Below, piece after piece: positions 42,515-53,022 of a DNA stretch of 64,000 nucleotides. A program made the position numbers and the translations under genes. Source of the stretch: an uncultured Methylibium sp. (lineage in GTDB: Bacteria; Pseudomonadota; Gammaproteobacteria; Burkholderiales; Burkholderiaceae_C); contig NZ_CADEFR010000002.1 of NCBI RefSeq assembly GCF_902826655.1, positions 124,001 through 188,000 on the forward strand, written 5' to 3'. The first letter of the stretch is position 1. Each line of letters opens with the position of its first letter. The notes under the pieces were generated by a model. That model did no database searches and was not told the origin of the DNA. It was given only the letters and a program-made list of their open reading frames with translations.

Positions 42515-42661
42515 GCCCGAGGGTGCGCTCCTGCGGCGCAGTCCGGCCCGCGTGGCGCTGGTCCAGCTGCCGGGCACCGCCGGCCGGCGCCCGCACGCCC
42601 AAGCCAGCACGTCATCCGCCAACCCGCGTTCCTCTTTCCACGCTCAACCGATGAGGTTTCC

Positions 42662-43018
42662 ATGACCACCACCACCCTTGCCGTTCCCCCGCTCACCCGC
42701 CGCGCAGCACGCCGGCCGTGGACCATCGCTGCCCTGCTGTGCCTGATCGCACTCGGCCTGGGCATCGCCTTCCCCGGCCATGCGCTGGACCTGGTCGCCT
42801 TCACCGGCATCACCGGCCCGCTGACTTCCGCGCTCACCGCCATCGCCAGCCTCGGCCCCGGCATCAAGGCGCTGGTCGGCTTCGTGGGCTTCGTCGTCGC
42901 GCTGATCTCGCTGGCGGCTCTGCGCAACTTCGGGCCGGTGCTGTTCTACGTCGGCCTGGCGATCTTCGCCGCCGTCGGCCTGGTGATCGCCGGCGCGATC
43001 ATGGGCGCGGTTGTTTGA
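42662..43018 (+). CDS. traA: F-type pilin TraA
   Basis: A 118-residue protein. A long leader (about 42 residues) ends with FPGHALD, then two hydrophobic segments: IKALVGFVGFVVALISLAAL and VLFYVGLAIFAAVGLVIAGA. This two-helix layout with a cleavable leader is that of TraA/VirB2 pilins, and the position before traL supports it. It would form the conjugative pilus. Confidence 0.78.
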   Translation: MTTTTLAVPPLTRRAARRPWTIAALLCLIALGLGIAFPGHALDLVAFTGITGPLTSALTAIASLGPGIKALVGFVGFVVALISLAALRNFGPVLFYVGLAIFAAVGLVIAGAIMGAVV

Positions 43019-43058
43019 GCCGCCGCGGCCCGCCCTGCACGCACCGCCCGGAGGCTCC

Positions 43059-43358
43059 ATGCACGCCGACACCTACATCCCGCGGCGCCTCGACGACCAG
43101 TGGAAGATCGGCTTCTGGGATGTCGACGTCGCCGCGCCCGCGCTGCTGGGCCTGTTCATGGGCTACATGTCGGGCTCGAAGCTCTCGTTCGCGCTGTGCT
43201 TCGCCGCCGGGCTGTTCACCTCGCGCTGGATCGCCCGCATCAAGGCCGACAAGCACCCGGCCTTCGCGATCCACTGGCTCTACTGGCACCTGCCGACCAG
43301 CCCGCTGACCGCGATGCGCGCGACCCCGCCCTCGCACATCCGCCGCATGGTCGGCTGA
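43059..43358 (+). CDS. traL: type IV pilus assembly protein TraL
   Basis: A 99-residue protein with YIPRRLDDQWKIGFWDVDVA followed by two close hydrophobic segments, the pattern of F-type TraL/VirB3. GGAGG lies 6 bp before the ATG. It sits in the inner membrane with TraE. The gene order traA-L-E-K-B is conserved in F-type systems. Confidence 0.85.
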   Translation: MHADTYIPRRLDDQWKIGFWDVDVAAPALLGLFMGYMSGSKLSFALCFAAGLFTSRWIARIKADKHPAFAIHWLYWHLPTSPLTAMRATPPSHIRRMVG

Positions 43359-43377
43359 CAGCCGGAGCGCGCCCACC

Positions 43378-43944
43378 ATGGACTTCGAACGGCTCAGCGG
43401 CGACCTGAAGGAACTGCGGTGCCGCAACCGCACGCTCGGCGCGGCCGTCGGCCTGCTAGCGGCCGGCCATCTGCTGGCGCTGGCCGTGGTGCTGAACCTG
43501 CTGGGTGCCGTGCGCACGGTGGTCGTGCCGCCGTCGATCAACAAGTCGTTCTGGGTCACGCGCGACAAGGCCAGCGGCGAGTACCTGGAACAGATGGGCA
43601 GCTTCGTCGCCTGGTTGGTGCTCGACGTGACACCCGCATCCATCGACTGGAAGAAAGACATCCTGCTCGGCTACGTCGAGCCCGAACAGCACGGCGGTCT
43701 GAAGACCCGGCAGGAGCTCGAGGCGGCGCGGCTCAAGCGCATCAACGCCAGCACTGCGTTCGCGCCGCAGCAGCTGGTGCCCAGCGAGGAAGGCCAGTCG
43801 GTGGTGGTGCGCGGCCGGCTGCGCACGCTGGTCAACGGCGTCGAAACCGCGAACGACCTGAAGGCCTACCTCGTGGAGTTCAGCTACGCCGGCGGCCGCG
43901 TGCATCTCAAGACCTTCAAGGAGCTTCCCCATGCCGCCTCGTAG
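43378..43944 (+). CDS. traE: type IV secretion protein TraE
   Basis: A 188-residue protein with one N-terminal helix (VGLLAAGHLLALAVVLNLL) and a soluble periplasmic part. The segment INKSFWVTRDKASGEYLEQM is characteristic. It corresponds to VirB5/VirB8-like TraE of F. The gene overlaps traK by 14 bp. Confidence 0.85.
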   Translation: MDFERLSGDLKELRCRNRTLGAAVGLLAAGHLLALAVVLNLLGAVRTVVVPPSINKSFWVTRDKASGEYLEQMGSFVAWLVLDVTPASIDWKKDILLGYVEPEQHGGLKTRQELEAARLKRINASTAFAPQQLVPSEEGQSVVVRGRLRTLVNGVETANDLKAYLVEFSYAGGRVHLKTFKELPHAAS

Positions 43945-44782
43945 TCTCACGGGCGCGCGGAGACACGTCTCGGCTGCGCTGATCGCGCTGGTCTGCACTC
44001 CCGCAAGCCACGCGCTGCAGATCGTCGAAGCGCGCGACGGTGTGGCGGTGGAAGCGATCCTCTCGATCAAGGAGCCGACGCGCATCCGCATCGAGGGTGC
44101 GCCGATCACCGATGTCTTCGGCAACATCCACTCCAGCTCTTGCGGCGGCATGCCCGCTGGTACGTCCGGCTCGCCCGGCTCACCGGTGGCACCACTCTCA
44201 CCGGTGGTCAACCCCGCCGGCGAGATCGTCGTCGAGTGCGACCGCGACAAGGGCGAGATCTACGTGCGGCCCGTCGCCACCGCCAGCGATGGCAGCGCCG
44301 CCGCGGCCAAGCCGGTCAACCTGTTCATCTCGTCGGCGCACGCCACCTACACGCTGATCCTGCGCCGGGCCGACACGCCGGCCGACACCATCCTGATCCG
44401 CGACCGCAGCGCCCCTCCCGCCGCGGCTGGCCCGTCGAGTACGTCGGCGCACCACGTGCGCGCCATGAAAGCGCTGCTGGTGGCGATGGCGTCGGACCGC
44501 GTGCCACCGGACCTGCGTGTGGACGAACTCAACCAGCCGGTGCAACTGTGGGCCGAGGTGCGCTTCGCGCTGATGCGCCGCTACGAAGGCCGCGGCCTGA
44601 GCGGCGAGAAGTACCTGCTGCAGAACATCGGCGCGGCCGTGATGGTGCTCGCCGAACAGGAGTTCGACCGCCCCGACAGCAAGGCCGGCGGCCAGGTGCT
44701 GGGTGTCGCGGTCGAGCACCACCAGCTGCGGCCCGGCGAGAGCACCAGCGTCTACGTGATCCGCCGCGGAGGCGAACGATGA
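43931..44782 (+). CDS. traK: outer-membrane-complex protein TraK
   Basis: A 283-residue exported protein (signal MPPRSLTGARRHVSAALIAL) ending near ASHA. The remainder is beta-rich, with EPTRIRIEGAPITDVFGN early, as in TraK/VirB9, and a C-terminal half beginning MKALLVAMASDR. It binds TraB and TraV in the core complex. Stop overlaps the traB start as ATGA. Confidence 0.83.
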   Translation: MPPRSLTGARRHVSAALIALVCTPASHALQIVEARDGVAVEAILSIKEPTRIRIEGAPITDVFGNIHSSSCGGMPAGTSGSPGSPVAPLSPVVNPAGEIVVECDRDKGEIYVRPVATASDGSAAAAKPVNLFISSAHATYTLILRRADTPADTILIRDRSAPPAAAGPSSTSAHHVRAMKALLVAMASDRVPPDLRVDELNQPVQLWAEVRFALMRRYEGRGLSGEKYLLQNIGAAVMVLAEQEFDRPDSKAGGQVLGVAVEHHQLRPGESTSVYVIRRGGER

Positions 44783-46131
44783 ACCTGCCCGTACCGATGC
44801 GCTCGCTCGTCGAGCGCCTAACGCCCCGGCAGCGCCAATACGCCATGCTCGGCGCGATCCTGCTGGGCGGCGTCGGCCTGCTGTGGCTGGTCTTCGCTTT
44901 CGCCGAAAGCGCGCCCTCGGGCCAGGCAGGCAAGGCCAGCGGCGGCACGCCCGGCCCGGTCACCAACATCGGCGTGATGCCGCCCGGCCAGCAGGTCAAC
45001 CCGGTGGATCAGTGGGTCGGCACGGCCGGCAGCAAGCTCGCGCAGTACGAGAGCGAGCGCGAGGAGCAGGGCCGGCTGAACAAGGATCGCCAGGCCTTCG
45101 AGGCGCGCACGATGCAGCGCTTCGCCGAACTCGAGCAGCGGTTGACCGCGACCACGCAGGCGGTGCAGCCGCCCGTGCCGGCGCCCGTTCCGAGTCCGGC
45201 TGCGGCAGCACCGCCGCTGCCGCCGCCTTCGGCCCTGCCTCCGCCGCCCCCTGCGCCACGCGGGCCGGCTGCAGGGGCGGTACCGGCGATGCCGCCCGGC
45301 GTCCCGCCGGCACCGCTCTCTTCGGCGCTGCCTCTTCAGGCACCGGCCGCGCCGGTCCTGATGCGCATCGCGGTGGCCGATCGCGCTGCCACCAGCGCGC
45401 AGCCTCCTGCGACCGCGGACGCACGCACGGTGTCGACCTTCCTGCCCGTGAGCTTCACGCGCGGCACGCTGCTCGGCGGCCTGGACGCGCCCACCGGCGG
45501 CCAGTCGCAATCGAATCCCCACCCGGTGCTGATCCGCCTCTCGGACAACTCGGTGCTGCCCAACCGCTTCCGCGGCGAGTACCGCGACTGTTTCGTGATC
45601 GCGGCGGGCTATGGCGACATCAGCTCCGAACGCGCTTACCTGCGCACCGAGAACCTTTCCTGCGTACGTGCCGATGGCGCGGCGCTGGAGGTTCGCATCC
45701 AGGGCAGCGTGTACGGCGAAGACGGCAAGGTCGGCATGCGCGGCCGTCTGGTCACCAAGCAGGGGCAGATGCTGGCCAACGCGCTGCTGGCCGGCGTGGT
45801 CAGCGGCATCGGCCAGGGGCTGGCCACCTCGTCAACCAGCTATAGCACGTCGGCGCTGGGCACGATTGCCACCGCCTCGGGCGCCGATGCCTACCGCGCC
45901 GGCCTGGGCACCGGCGTCGGGCGCGCGCTCGACCGGCTGGCGCAGTACTACATCAAGCTCGCCGAGAACACCTTTCCGGTGATCGAGGTCGATGCCGGCC
46001 GCGAGATCGACGTCGTGATCACCAAGGGCGTGCGCATCGACCTGCCCCCGTCCGGCGCCGAGCAGCGCTCCGGAGCGAACCCGCCTTCAACCACCCGCAG
46101 CCCGGAGGCCGACGACGATGGCTCCTACTGA
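44779..46131 (+). CDS. traB: core-complex scaffold TraB (VirB10-like)
   Basis: A 450-residue protein. One N-terminal helix ([20 protein letters not shown]) is followed by a coiled-coil region and a proline-rich segment (residues about 130-190), then the VirB10 beta-barrel: [33 protein letters not shown] and a glycine-rich segment near 335. It spans from the inner to the outer membrane. Its end overlaps dsbC by 14 bp. Confidence 0.9.
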   Translation: MNLPVPMRSLVERLTPRQRQYAMLGAILLGGVGLLWLVFAFAESAPSGQAGKASGGTPGPVTNIGVMPPGQQVNPVDQWVGTAGSKLAQYESEREEQGRLNKDRQAFEARTMQRFAELEQRLTATTQAVQPPVPAPVPSPAAAAPPLPPPSALPPPPPAPRGPAAGAVPAMPPGVPPAPLSSALPLQAPAAPVLMRIAVADRAATSAQPPATADARTVSTFLPVSFTRGTLLGGLDAPTGGQSQSNPHPVLIRLSDNSVLPNRFRGEYRDCFVIAAGYGDISSERAYLRTENLSCVRADGAALEVRIQGSVYGEDGKVGMRGRLVTKQGQMLANALLAGVVSGIGQGLATSSTSYSTSALGTIATASGADAYRAGLGTGVGRALDRLAQYYIKLAENTFPVIEVDAGREIDVVITKGVRIDLPPSGAEQRSGANPPSTTRSPEADDDGSY

Positions 46132-46930
46132 CCCGCTCCGCCGCAGGCCGCTGGCCCGGCCCGCAACACTCGCAATGCTGAGCTTCGCGCTGCTGTCGCC
46201 GCTGCCTGCAGCCGTGGCGGCTGGCCCGAGTGACGACGAGGCCCGACTGCTCGCCTCACTACGCAAGGCCCATCCCGGCACGCGCTTCACCGAGGTCGCG
46301 CGTTCGCCCGTGCCCGGCGTCTACGAGGTCTGGATGAACGGCAACGTGGCCTTCGTCGCCGCCCGCGACCCGCGCTACTTCATCTTCGGTCGCCTCTTCG
46401 ACACGCGCACGATGACCGACCTGACCGGGCCGCGCCTGCTGGCCGCTGCCCGCGCCGAACCGGCGGCGACCGAGTCCCCTTCGGCGGCAACCATCGCTTT
46501 CGGCTCGCTGCCCGTCGCGGACGCGATCACGACGGTGCGCGGCAACGGCCGCCGCCAGCTCGCGGTCTTCAGCGACCCCGGCTGCAGCTTTTGCCGCCGG
46601 CTCGAACCCGAACTCGATGGCCTCGATGACGTCACGATCCACACCTTCCTTCTGCCCTTCCAGGGCATGGCGCGACCCGTCGCGATCTGGTGCGCGCCAG
46701 ATCGCGCACAGGCATGGCGACAGGCGATGCACGACGGCGTTGCGCCAGCTGCGGCATCAGCGTCCTCCTGCGAGCACCCGGTCGACCGCAACCTCGCACT
46801 CGCCCGCCAGTTGGGCGTCAACGGAACGCCGACCCTGTTCTGGGCAGACGGGACGCGCACCGAAGGTTTCGTCACCCGGCCGGTGATCGAGGACCGTCTG
46901 GCGCGCACTTCGCCAGAGGCCAGGCCATGA
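46118..46930 (+). CDS. dsbC: DsbC-like disulfide isomerase
   Basis: A 270-residue exported protein. The N-terminal half is a DsbC-type dimerisation domain with [17 protein letters not shown]. The thioredoxin domain has the active site CSFC in [16 protein letters not shown] and the cis-Pro loop GTPTLFW. It should isomerise disulfides in the Cys-rich Tra proteins such as TraN and TraU. Same place as dsbC in SXT/R391 transfer regions. Confidence 0.88.
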   Translation: MAPTDPLRRRPLARPATLAMLSFALLSPLPAAVAAGPSDDEARLLASLRKAHPGTRFTEVARSPVPGVYEVWMNGNVAFVAARDPRYFIFGRLFDTRTMTDLTGPRLLAAARAEPAATESPSAATIAFGSLPVADAITTVRGNGRRQLAVFSDPGCSFCRRLEPELDGLDDVTIHTFLLPFQGMARPVAIWCAPDRAQAWRQAMHDGVAPAAASASSCEHPVDRNLALARQLGVNGTPTLFWADGTRTEGFVTRPVIEDRLARTSPEARP

Positions 46931-47517
46931 ACGCGCACCACATCGGCCGCCTTGCGGCCGCGCTCGGCAGCGCGGTGTCGCTCGCGGGCTGCATGAGCCT
47001 GTCCGGCCTGAGCGGCAACTCCAGCTATGCCTGCAAGGCTCCGGACGGCGTCACCTGCCAGTCCGTGTCCGGAACCTATGCCAACGCGGTAGCGAACAAC
47101 CTGCCAGCACAGCGGGCTCGCGCGACGCCGGCCGCTACGCCCGACTTGACACCCCCTGCGGCGGCAGCAAGCACACCGACCGCGCGCAACGCACCGGCCG
47201 ACGCCGCGCAGGTGCTCCCGTTGCGCTCCGCACCGCGCATCCTGCGGCTTTGGTTCAAGCCCTGGGAGGACGCCGACCGCGATCTCTACGACCAGGGCTA
47301 TGTGTACGTGCAGGTCGACGGCGGCCGTTGGCTCGTCGACCACGCCCAGCGGGCGATCCGCGAAGCCTACGCACCCGTGCGTGCACCCGCCGGACGCGCA
47401 GCCGCGGACCCCGCACCCCGAGCGCCCGCCACGGGTGTGCAGCGTCCGCCCGGTCTCGACCAGTTGATCCCTGGCCTGCGGCCCGCCGCGCCTGCCACTG
47501 GCGACAACCCCGACTGA
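46927..47517 (+). CDS. traV: outer-membrane lipoprotein TraV
   Basis: A 196-residue protein with a lipobox at SLAGCMS (Cys22), a short Cys-containing segment [17 protein letters not shown] typical of TraV, and a low-complexity Ala/Pro tail. It forms the outer part of the core complex with TraK and TraB. ATGA overlap with dsbC. Confidence 0.85.
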   Translation: MNAHHIGRLAAALGSAVSLAGCMSLSGLSGNSSYACKAPDGVTCQSVSGTYANAVANNLPAQRARATPAATPDLTPPAAAASTPTARNAPADAAQVLPLRSAPRILRLWFKPWEDADRDLYDQGYVYVQVDGGRWLVDHAQRAIREAYAPVRAPAGRAAADPAPRAPATGVQRPPGLDQLIPGLRPAAPATGDNPD

Positions 47518-47524
47518 GGCCGCG

Positions 47525-50077
47525 ATGAACGCCCGCCTGCCCCATGTCGAACGCGCCGGCCTCGCGGACTGGCTGCCCTTCGGCGCGGAGGCCGACTCGC
47601 CCGCCGAACAGTTCGCCGCCTGGCTGCCCTACTCGGCCTACCTGGCCGACGAGAAGCTGTTCGTCAATCGCGACGGCCTCGGCTTCCTGCTCGAGCTGAT
47701 GCCGCAGTCCGGTGCCGACGAACGCATGGCCGAGGTGCTGGTGTCGCTCTACGCGACTTGCCCGCCCGGCACCGGGGTTCAGTTCCACCTGTTCGCCTCG
47801 CCGCACATCCGCGAGCAGTTGTGCCGCTATGCCAACCTGCGCGTCGAGGACAGCGATCAGGCCGAGAAGGCCAAGCACTGGGGCCGGCCAGCGCGCAACG
47901 ACAACCTCTTCCACCGTCTGGCACGCCAGCGCGTCGGCCATCTGCTGGGCGGCGCCCAGCGGTCGCTGACGTCGGGCTTCCACTACACGATCCGCGACTT
48001 CCGGCTGATGATGAGCGTGGCATTGCCCGGCGATGCCGGTCAGCTCAACCGCCGCGACGAACTGGTGGCGCTGCGCGAGTCGATGGCTTCGACGCTGCGC
48101 TCGGCCTCGCTGCCGAACCGCGTGTGCGACGCTGCCGACCTGATCAACTGGTGCGCGCTGTTCACCAACCCGGACCGCATCTCGCAGGCTGACGCTCCGA
48201 ACCTGCACTACGACGACGGCCGCGAGATCCGCGACCAGATCGTCGACTTCGACACCATCCAGGATCCGCAGCCCGGCGGCCTGACCCTGTGGAAGGAAGG
48301 CAGCGAGCACCGGCTCGAAGCCCGCTTCTATTCAATCAAGTCCTTTCCCGAGCGCTTCGCACTCTGGCAGATGGGCTCTCTGATCGGCGACCTGATGCAG
48401 CCCGCGCTGCAGTACAGCGCACCCTTCCTGCTGACGATGGGCGTACACGTGCTCGACCCGAACGTCACCAAGTCAGTGGTCACGGCCAACCATGTGCGCG
48501 CGACGCAGAACGCACGCAGCAAGATGGCCGAGGTGATGCCCGACGTGGGCAAGAAGCTGCAGGACTGGACCGCGGCGGCCAACGCGATCGACGTCGGCAG
48601 CAACCTGGTGAGCCTGTACCACCAGCTCGCGATCTTCTCGCCACCCGGCAAGTCAGTCGCCGCGCAGGAGACCGCAAACGCGATCTGGCGCGGCCGCGGC
48701 TTCCAGCTCAACGCGGATGTCTACATGCACCGACAGGCGCTGCTGGCCAGCCTGCCGATGACGCTGTCCGAGCGCTTTCACCGCGACCTGGCCAAGATGC
48801 GCCGCGTGTCGCGCAAGACGATGGCCAATGCCATCCACCTGGCGCCGCTGATCGCCGAGTGGCGCGGCACGCGCACGCCGGCCCTGGTCTTCGGCGGCCG
48901 GCGCGGCCAGCTGATGACGCTGGACATCTTCGACAACGACCTCGGCAACTACAACTTCGCGATCATCGGCGCGCCGGGCTCGGGAAAGTCGGTGCTGATG
49001 AACGAGATGGCCTGGTCCTACCGCGCCATCGACGCCAAGGTCTGGATGCTGGACCTCGGACGTTCGTTCGAGAAGCTGTGCCGCAAGGCCAAGGGCACCT
49101 ACATCGAGTTCAAGCCCGATGTCGCCATCTGTCTGAACCCCTTCACCCACATCGTCGACATCAACGAAGACATCGACATGCTGGTGCCGGCCATCTCGAA
49201 GATGGCCTCGATGTCGCGGCCACTGGACGAAGTTCAGTACAAGGCCATCTCGGCGATGGTGCTCAAGCTGTTCCGCGCGCACGGCAACGAGCTGACCGTC
49301 ACCGCGCTGCGCGACGCCTTCAAGGCCGGAACGATCGAGGAACTGGGCGTGCGCGAGGATCCGCGCATCAAGGACCTGGCGATCATGCTTAACCCCTATG
49401 CACGGGGCGGGCAGTACGAGCGCTTCTTCGAGGGCCGCAACAGCATCGACTTCGAGAACGACTTCGTCGTCATCGAGAACGAGGAGCTGAAGCGCCGGCC
49501 CGACCTGCACGCGGTGGTCAACATCCTGCTGCTGCACCAGATCACCGGCGAGATGTACCTGACGCGCAACCGGCGCAAGGTGCTCTTCATCGACGAGTTG
49601 AAGCAGCAGCTGGGCGACATCGGCGCCGACGATCCGGTCAAGGCCGCCGTCGTCGAAGAGGCCGCGCGGCGCGCCCGCAAGTACGGCGGCTCGCTCGGCA
49701 CCGCGACGCAGAGCGCCGACGACTACTACGGCTCGGCGCAGATGGAAGCGGCCTTCAACTGCTCGGACTGGGTGTTCCTGCTGCGCCAGAAACCCGAGTC
49801 CATTGAGATGCTCGACCGCCAGGGGCGGCTGTCGATGGACGAGCCGAAGAAGCGGCTGCTGAATTCGCTGCGCACCGAGCCCGGTGTGTTCTCGGAGGTC
49901 TACATCTCGTCGCCCGTCGGCGAGGGCGTGGCGCGCAACATCCTCGATCCGGCGACTCACCTGCTGTTCTCGAACAAGCTCGAAGACAACGCACCAATCG
50001 ACGAACTGCGCGCACAGGGCCTGTCGATCGACGAGGCGATCGCGGAACTGCTGCGTCGCCGGGGGCATGTGTCGTGA
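47525..50077 (+). CDS. traC: type IV secretion ATPase TraC (VirB4-like)
   Basis: An 850-residue protein. Walker A is GAPGSGKS at about residue 481, Walker B VLFIDELKQ at about 684. The N-terminal half shows the TraC_F domain (AYLADEKLFVNRDGLGFLLE). It powers assembly of the transfer channel. Stop overlaps trbI as GTGA. Confidence 0.92.
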   Translation: MNARLPHVERAGLADWLPFGAEADSPAEQFAAWLPYSAYLADEKLFVNRDGLGFLLELMPQSGADERMAEVLVSLYATCPPGTGVQFHLFASPHIREQLCRYANLRVEDSDQAEKAKHWGRPARNDNLFHRLARQRVGHLLGGAQRSLTSGFHYTIRDFRLMMSVALPGDAGQLNRRDELVALRESMASTLRSASLPNRVCDAADLINWCALFTNPDRISQADAPNLHYDDGREIRDQIVDFDTIQDPQPGGLTLWKEGSEHRLEARFYSIKSFPERFALWQMGSLIGDLMQPALQYSAPFLLTMGVHVLDPNVTKSVVTANHVRATQNARSKMAEVMPDVGKKLQDWTAAANAIDVGSNLVSLYHQLAIFSPPGKSVAAQETANAIWRGRGFQLNADVYMHRQALLASLPMTLSERFHRDLAKMRRVSRKTMANAIHLAPLIAEWRGTRTPALVFGGRRGQLMTLDIFDNDLGNYNFAIIGAPGSGKSVLMNEMAWSYRAIDAKVWMLDLGRSFEKLCRKAKGTYIEFKPDVAICLNPFTHIVDINEDIDMLVPAISKMASMSRPLDEVQYKAISAMVLKLFRAHGNELTVTALRDAFKAGTIEELGVREDPRIKDLAIMLNPYARGGQYERFFEGRNSIDFENDFVVIENEELKRRPDLHAVVNILLLHQITGEMYLTRNRRKVLFIDELKQQLGDIGADDPVKAAVVEEAARRARKYGGSLGTATQSADDYYGSAQMEAAFNCSDWVFLLRQKPESIEMLDRQGRLSMDEPKKRLLNSLRTEPGVFSEVYISSPVGEGVARNILDPATHLLFSNKLEDNAPIDELRAQGLSIDEAIAELLRRRGHVS

Positions 50078-50442
50078 GCCCTGGCGCGAAGTCGCTTCTG
50101 CTGAACGCGGGCATGGCCTGCGCGATCGTGCTCGGCACGCTGGCCGCCTACGACCGCGTCGTAGTCCGACCGGCGCAGCTGATCGGCGTGGTCGATGTCG
50201 CCGAGGTCTACCGGCAGAAGGAAGCCGAGTTCACGCTGATCCTCACGCGCGCCGCGAGCGACGGCGAGCGCGAACAGGCGATGCGCATGGCGCGCAGCTT
50301 CGCGCAGCGCCTGCCGCTGGCGCTGGAGGAACTACCGCGCGACTGCGGCTGCCTCGTCGTGCTGAAGACCGCTGTCGCGGCGCCCGCGCCGCGGACCGTC
50401 GACCTGACGGCGCATCTGCGCCGCAAGGTGGAGGCGCCATGA
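50074..50442 (+). CDS. trbI: TrbI-like conjugation protein
   Basis: A 122-residue protein starting with GTG, with one N-terminal helix and a soluble periplasmic part (VVDVAEVYRQKEAEFTLIL). Position between traC and the signal peptidase and size fit the F-type TrbI family. It may affect pilus length; the exact role is not visible. Confidence 0.72.
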   Translation: MSPGAKSLLLNAGMACAIVLGTLAAYDRVVVRPAQLIGVVDVAEVYRQKEAEFTLILTRAASDGEREQAMRMARSFAQRLPLALEELPRDCGCLVVLKTAVAAPAPRTVDLTAHLRRKVEAP

Positions 50443-50990
50443 CCCGGCGCATCGACCGCCTCCGCATCGGCGCCCGCGATTTCGGCGCCCACCTGCGCCA
50501 GCGCTGGTACCTGTACCTGCCAGTCTTTGCGATCTGGGGCTTCGCCTACACGCGCCTGTTCATCGACCCCACGCCGCGGCTGCCGGTGCTCTTCAACTGG
50601 ACACCGAGCCTGCCCTGCCGGGTGGCGCTGCTGCAGTACGGCCCGAACGCGCTCAAGCGCGGCGACTACGTGGTGTTCGCCTTCGACGGCGAAGCCCAGG
50701 CGCGCTATCCGGGTCTGCGTGGCCAGCCATTCTTCAAGATCGTGCGCGGCCTGCCCGGTGACCGCATCACAGTGGAAGGCCGCGCCGTCGCGATCAACGG
50801 CGAGATCGTCGGCCGGGCCAAGACCCACACCCACGACCGGCAAGCGCTCGAGCCGATCCTTGCCGCCGTGATTCCAGCCGGCCACTACTACGTGCAGGGC
50901 ACCAGTCCGGATTCCTTCGACTCGCGCTACCGGGCCAGCGGCCTCGTGCGCGCGGACCAAGTGCTCGGCACCGTGATCCCTCTGTTCTGA
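50439..50990 (+). CDS. S26 signal peptidase of the transfer region (TraF/TrhF-like)
   Basis: A 183-residue protein with one N-terminal helix (WYLYLPVFAIWGFAYTRLF). Catalytic Ser is expected in NWTPSLPCRVALL, the Lys in FFKIVRGLPGDRI, and SPDSFDSRY near the end is the conserved closing motif. It resembles LepB/TraF-type peptidases that process pilin. It overlaps trbI by 4 bp. Confidence 0.8.
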   Translation: MTRRIDRLRIGARDFGAHLRQRWYLYLPVFAIWGFAYTRLFIDPTPRLPVLFNWTPSLPCRVALLQYGPNALKRGDYVVFAFDGEAQARYPGLRGQPFFKIVRGLPGDRITVEGRAVAINGEIVGRAKTHTHDRQALEPILAAVIPAGHYYVQGTSPDSFDSRYRASGLVRADQVLGTVIPLF

Positions 50991-51002
50991 CGAGGCACGG
51001 CG

Positions 51003-51377
51003 ATGCAACACGCTCGACACCTTGCCGCCACCCTGTTGGCCGTGTTCGCTCTCGCAGCGGCTGGACTCGGTTCTGTACGCGCTCAAACCTCACCCGCACA
51101 GCCAGGTACTCCCGGGACCGGCGAGATGCCGATCGAGGACTACCTGGCACTGCTGGCGCGCATCGCGCCGGCCGCTCATGACGGTGCGCGTGCGTACCAG
51201 CAGGCCTGGTTGCAGCGCTGCGGCCGTTCGTTGACGACCGCGGAACTGCGCGTGGCGATGGCGGTGGTAGACGGCAACCCGGTGCTGATGGGCATGATCC
51301 GAGCGAGCCATCTGCGCGACGCCGCGGCGCTCGCCAGCCTCACGGCCCAGATCGATTGCACGCGGGGGGCGCGATGA
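51003..51377 (+). CDS. periplasmic protein of the transfer operon
   Basis: A 124-residue protein with a signal peptide ending near GSVRAQ. The mature part is helical, with two Cys (WLQRCGRSL and QIDCTRG) that could form a disulfide. No family recognised. It overlaps traW as ATGA, and sits between the signal peptidase and traW, suggesting an assembly role. Confidence 0.55.
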   Translation: MQHARHLAATLLAVFALAAAGLGSVRAQTSPAQPGTPGTGEMPIEDYLALLARIAPAAHDGARAYQQAWLQRCGRSLTTAELRVAMAVVDGNPVLMGMIRASHLRDAAALASLTAQIDCTRGAR

Positions 51378-52003
51378 GCCGGGCCACCACGTCGTTGCTG
51401 GTTGCGGCCTTGTTGATCGTCTGTGGCAAGGCCAGCGCAGTCGATCTCGGCGCCATCGGTCCGACCTACGAGATCGCCGAGCCGCACCTGCTGGCCTTCA
51501 TCGAGCAGCGGCTGCGCGAGAAAGAACGCAGCGGCGAGTTGCAGCGGCTCGCGGAGGCGGCACGGGCGCGCGGCATCGACACCGTGCGCCAGCCGCCGCC
51601 GGTCGAAGGCCTGCGGACCACCGAGCGCCCGCGCACCTTCTACGTCGATCCGAGCTTCACGCTCGACCGCAACATCACCGACCCGCAAGGCCGCCTGATG
51701 TTCGCCGCCGGCACGCGCAAGAACCCGCTCGAGGTCGTGTCGCTGTCGCGCCACCTGCTGTTCTTCGACGCCCGCGATCCGCGGCAGGTGAAACACGCGC
51801 GCGAGCTGAGCGGTCGCTTCGCGGGCCGCATCAAGCCGATCCTGACGGGAGGCTCCTACCTCGACCTGATGAAGGCCTGGCGCGTGCCCGTGTACTACGA
51901 CCAGTCCGGCACCCTCACGCGCCGCTTCGGCATCCGCCAGGTGCCGGCCCTGGTCTCGCAGGACGGACTGCGCCTGCGCATCGACGAACTGGGGCTGCCA
52001 TGA
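51374..52003 (+). CDS. traW: pilus assembly protein TraW
   Basis: A 209-residue exported protein (signal LLVAALLIVCGKASA). The typical TraW segments are AVDLGAIGPTYEIAEPHLLA at the mature start and RKNPLEVVSLSRHLLFFDAR later, with the C-terminal GIRQVPALVSQDG resembling a thioredoxin-like loop. Overlaps traU by 4 bp. Confidence 0.88.
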   Translation: MSRATTSLLVAALLIVCGKASAVDLGAIGPTYEIAEPHLLAFIEQRLREKERSGELQRLAEAARARGIDTVRQPPPVEGLRTTERPRTFYVDPSFTLDRNITDPQGRLMFAAGTRKNPLEVVSLSRHLLFFDARDPRQVKHARELSGRFAGRIKPILTGGSYLDLMKAWRVPVYYDQSGTLTRRFGIRQVPALVSQDGLRLRIDELGLP

Positions 52004-53022
52004 ACATCGGCCGATACCTGCGTGCCTGCGCCGCGATGCTGGCCGCCGCACTAGCAACCGGCCCCGGGCTGGCCGGCGACAGCCTGACCTGCACCGGCCG
52101 GTTCCCGAACCCCATCACCGATATCTGCTGGAGCTGCATCCTGCCGATCACGCTGGGCGGTACCACGCTGGCCAACCTCGACGGGCAGGAAGACATCGCC
52201 AATCCTTCCAGCCCCGTCTGCAGTTGCGGCGTGAACCCGACGGTCGGCCTGTCGATCGGCTTCTGGGAGCCCGCCCGCCATGTCGAGGCCGTGCGCAAGC
52301 CCTTCTGTCTGGCGTCGCTCGGCGGCGTCGACCTGGATCCCGGCATCGATGCGCCGACTGCCGCGCGCTTCACGCGGCCCGAGGGCGACGGTGACGGCGG
52401 CAGCTTCTACCAGGCGCACTTCTACATGAACCCGGTGCTGTACTGGCTGGAGGTCGTGACGGATTTTCCGTGCCTGGAACGCGGCTCGTTCGATCTCGCG
52501 TACCTCACCGAAGTCGACCCGCTGTGGAACGACGACGAACTGACACTCATCCTCAACCCGGAGGCGGTGCTGTTCGCCAATCCGGTGGCGGTGGCGGCCT
52601 GCGCGGCCGACTGCGTCGCGGCGACCGTCGGCTTCGGCATGCCCGAGCTGTTCTGGTGTGCCGGCTGCCAGGGCGGCCTCTATCCGCTCGACGGCCACGT
52701 GCCTTACCACCTGGGCGGCGTGCGCACGGCGGCGCTGATCGCCCAGCGCCTGACCGCCAAGATGCACCGCGAACTGTTGGCCTGGGGCTGGCACGGGAGA
52801 GCCGGGCTCTGCGGCCCCTACTTCCTGCCGGCGATGGACAAGACCGCCTACAAGACCCAGCTGACCTACCCGGTGGCGAACACCGCCAAGGACGGTGGGC
52901 GTTGCTGCCAGCCCTTCGGCCGCAGCACCATCGTCTGGGGCGCCGGCAAGGAGTACCCGGTGCGCGGCGAGGACTTCGCCTTCATGTTGTTCCGCAAGAG
53001 GAACTGCTGTGTGGGCTACTGA
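52000..53022 (+). CDS. traU: mating protein TraU
   Basis: A 340-residue exported, Cys-rich protein. Near the mature N-terminus it has CTGRFPNPITDICWSCILPI, the TraU signature, and near the C-terminus PFGRSTIVWGAGKEYPVRGE. It needs disulfides for folding, consistent with the dsbC gene. It overlaps trbC by 14 bp. Confidence 0.92.
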   Translation: MNIGRYLRACAAMLAAALATGPGLAGDSLTCTGRFPNPITDICWSCILPITLGGTTLANLDGQEDIANPSSPVCSCGVNPTVGLSIGFWEPARHVEAVRKPFCLASLGGVDLDPGIDAPTAARFTRPEGDGDGGSFYQAHFYMNPVLYWLEVVTDFPCLERGSFDLAYLTEVDPLWNDDELTLILNPEAVLFANPVAVAACAADCVAATVGFGMPELFWCAGCQGGLYPLDGHVPYHLGGVRTAALIAQRLTAKMHRELLAWGWHGRAGLCGPYFLPAMDKTAYKTQLTYPVANTAKDGGRCCQPFGRSTIVWGAGKEYPVRGEDFAFMLFRKRNCCVGY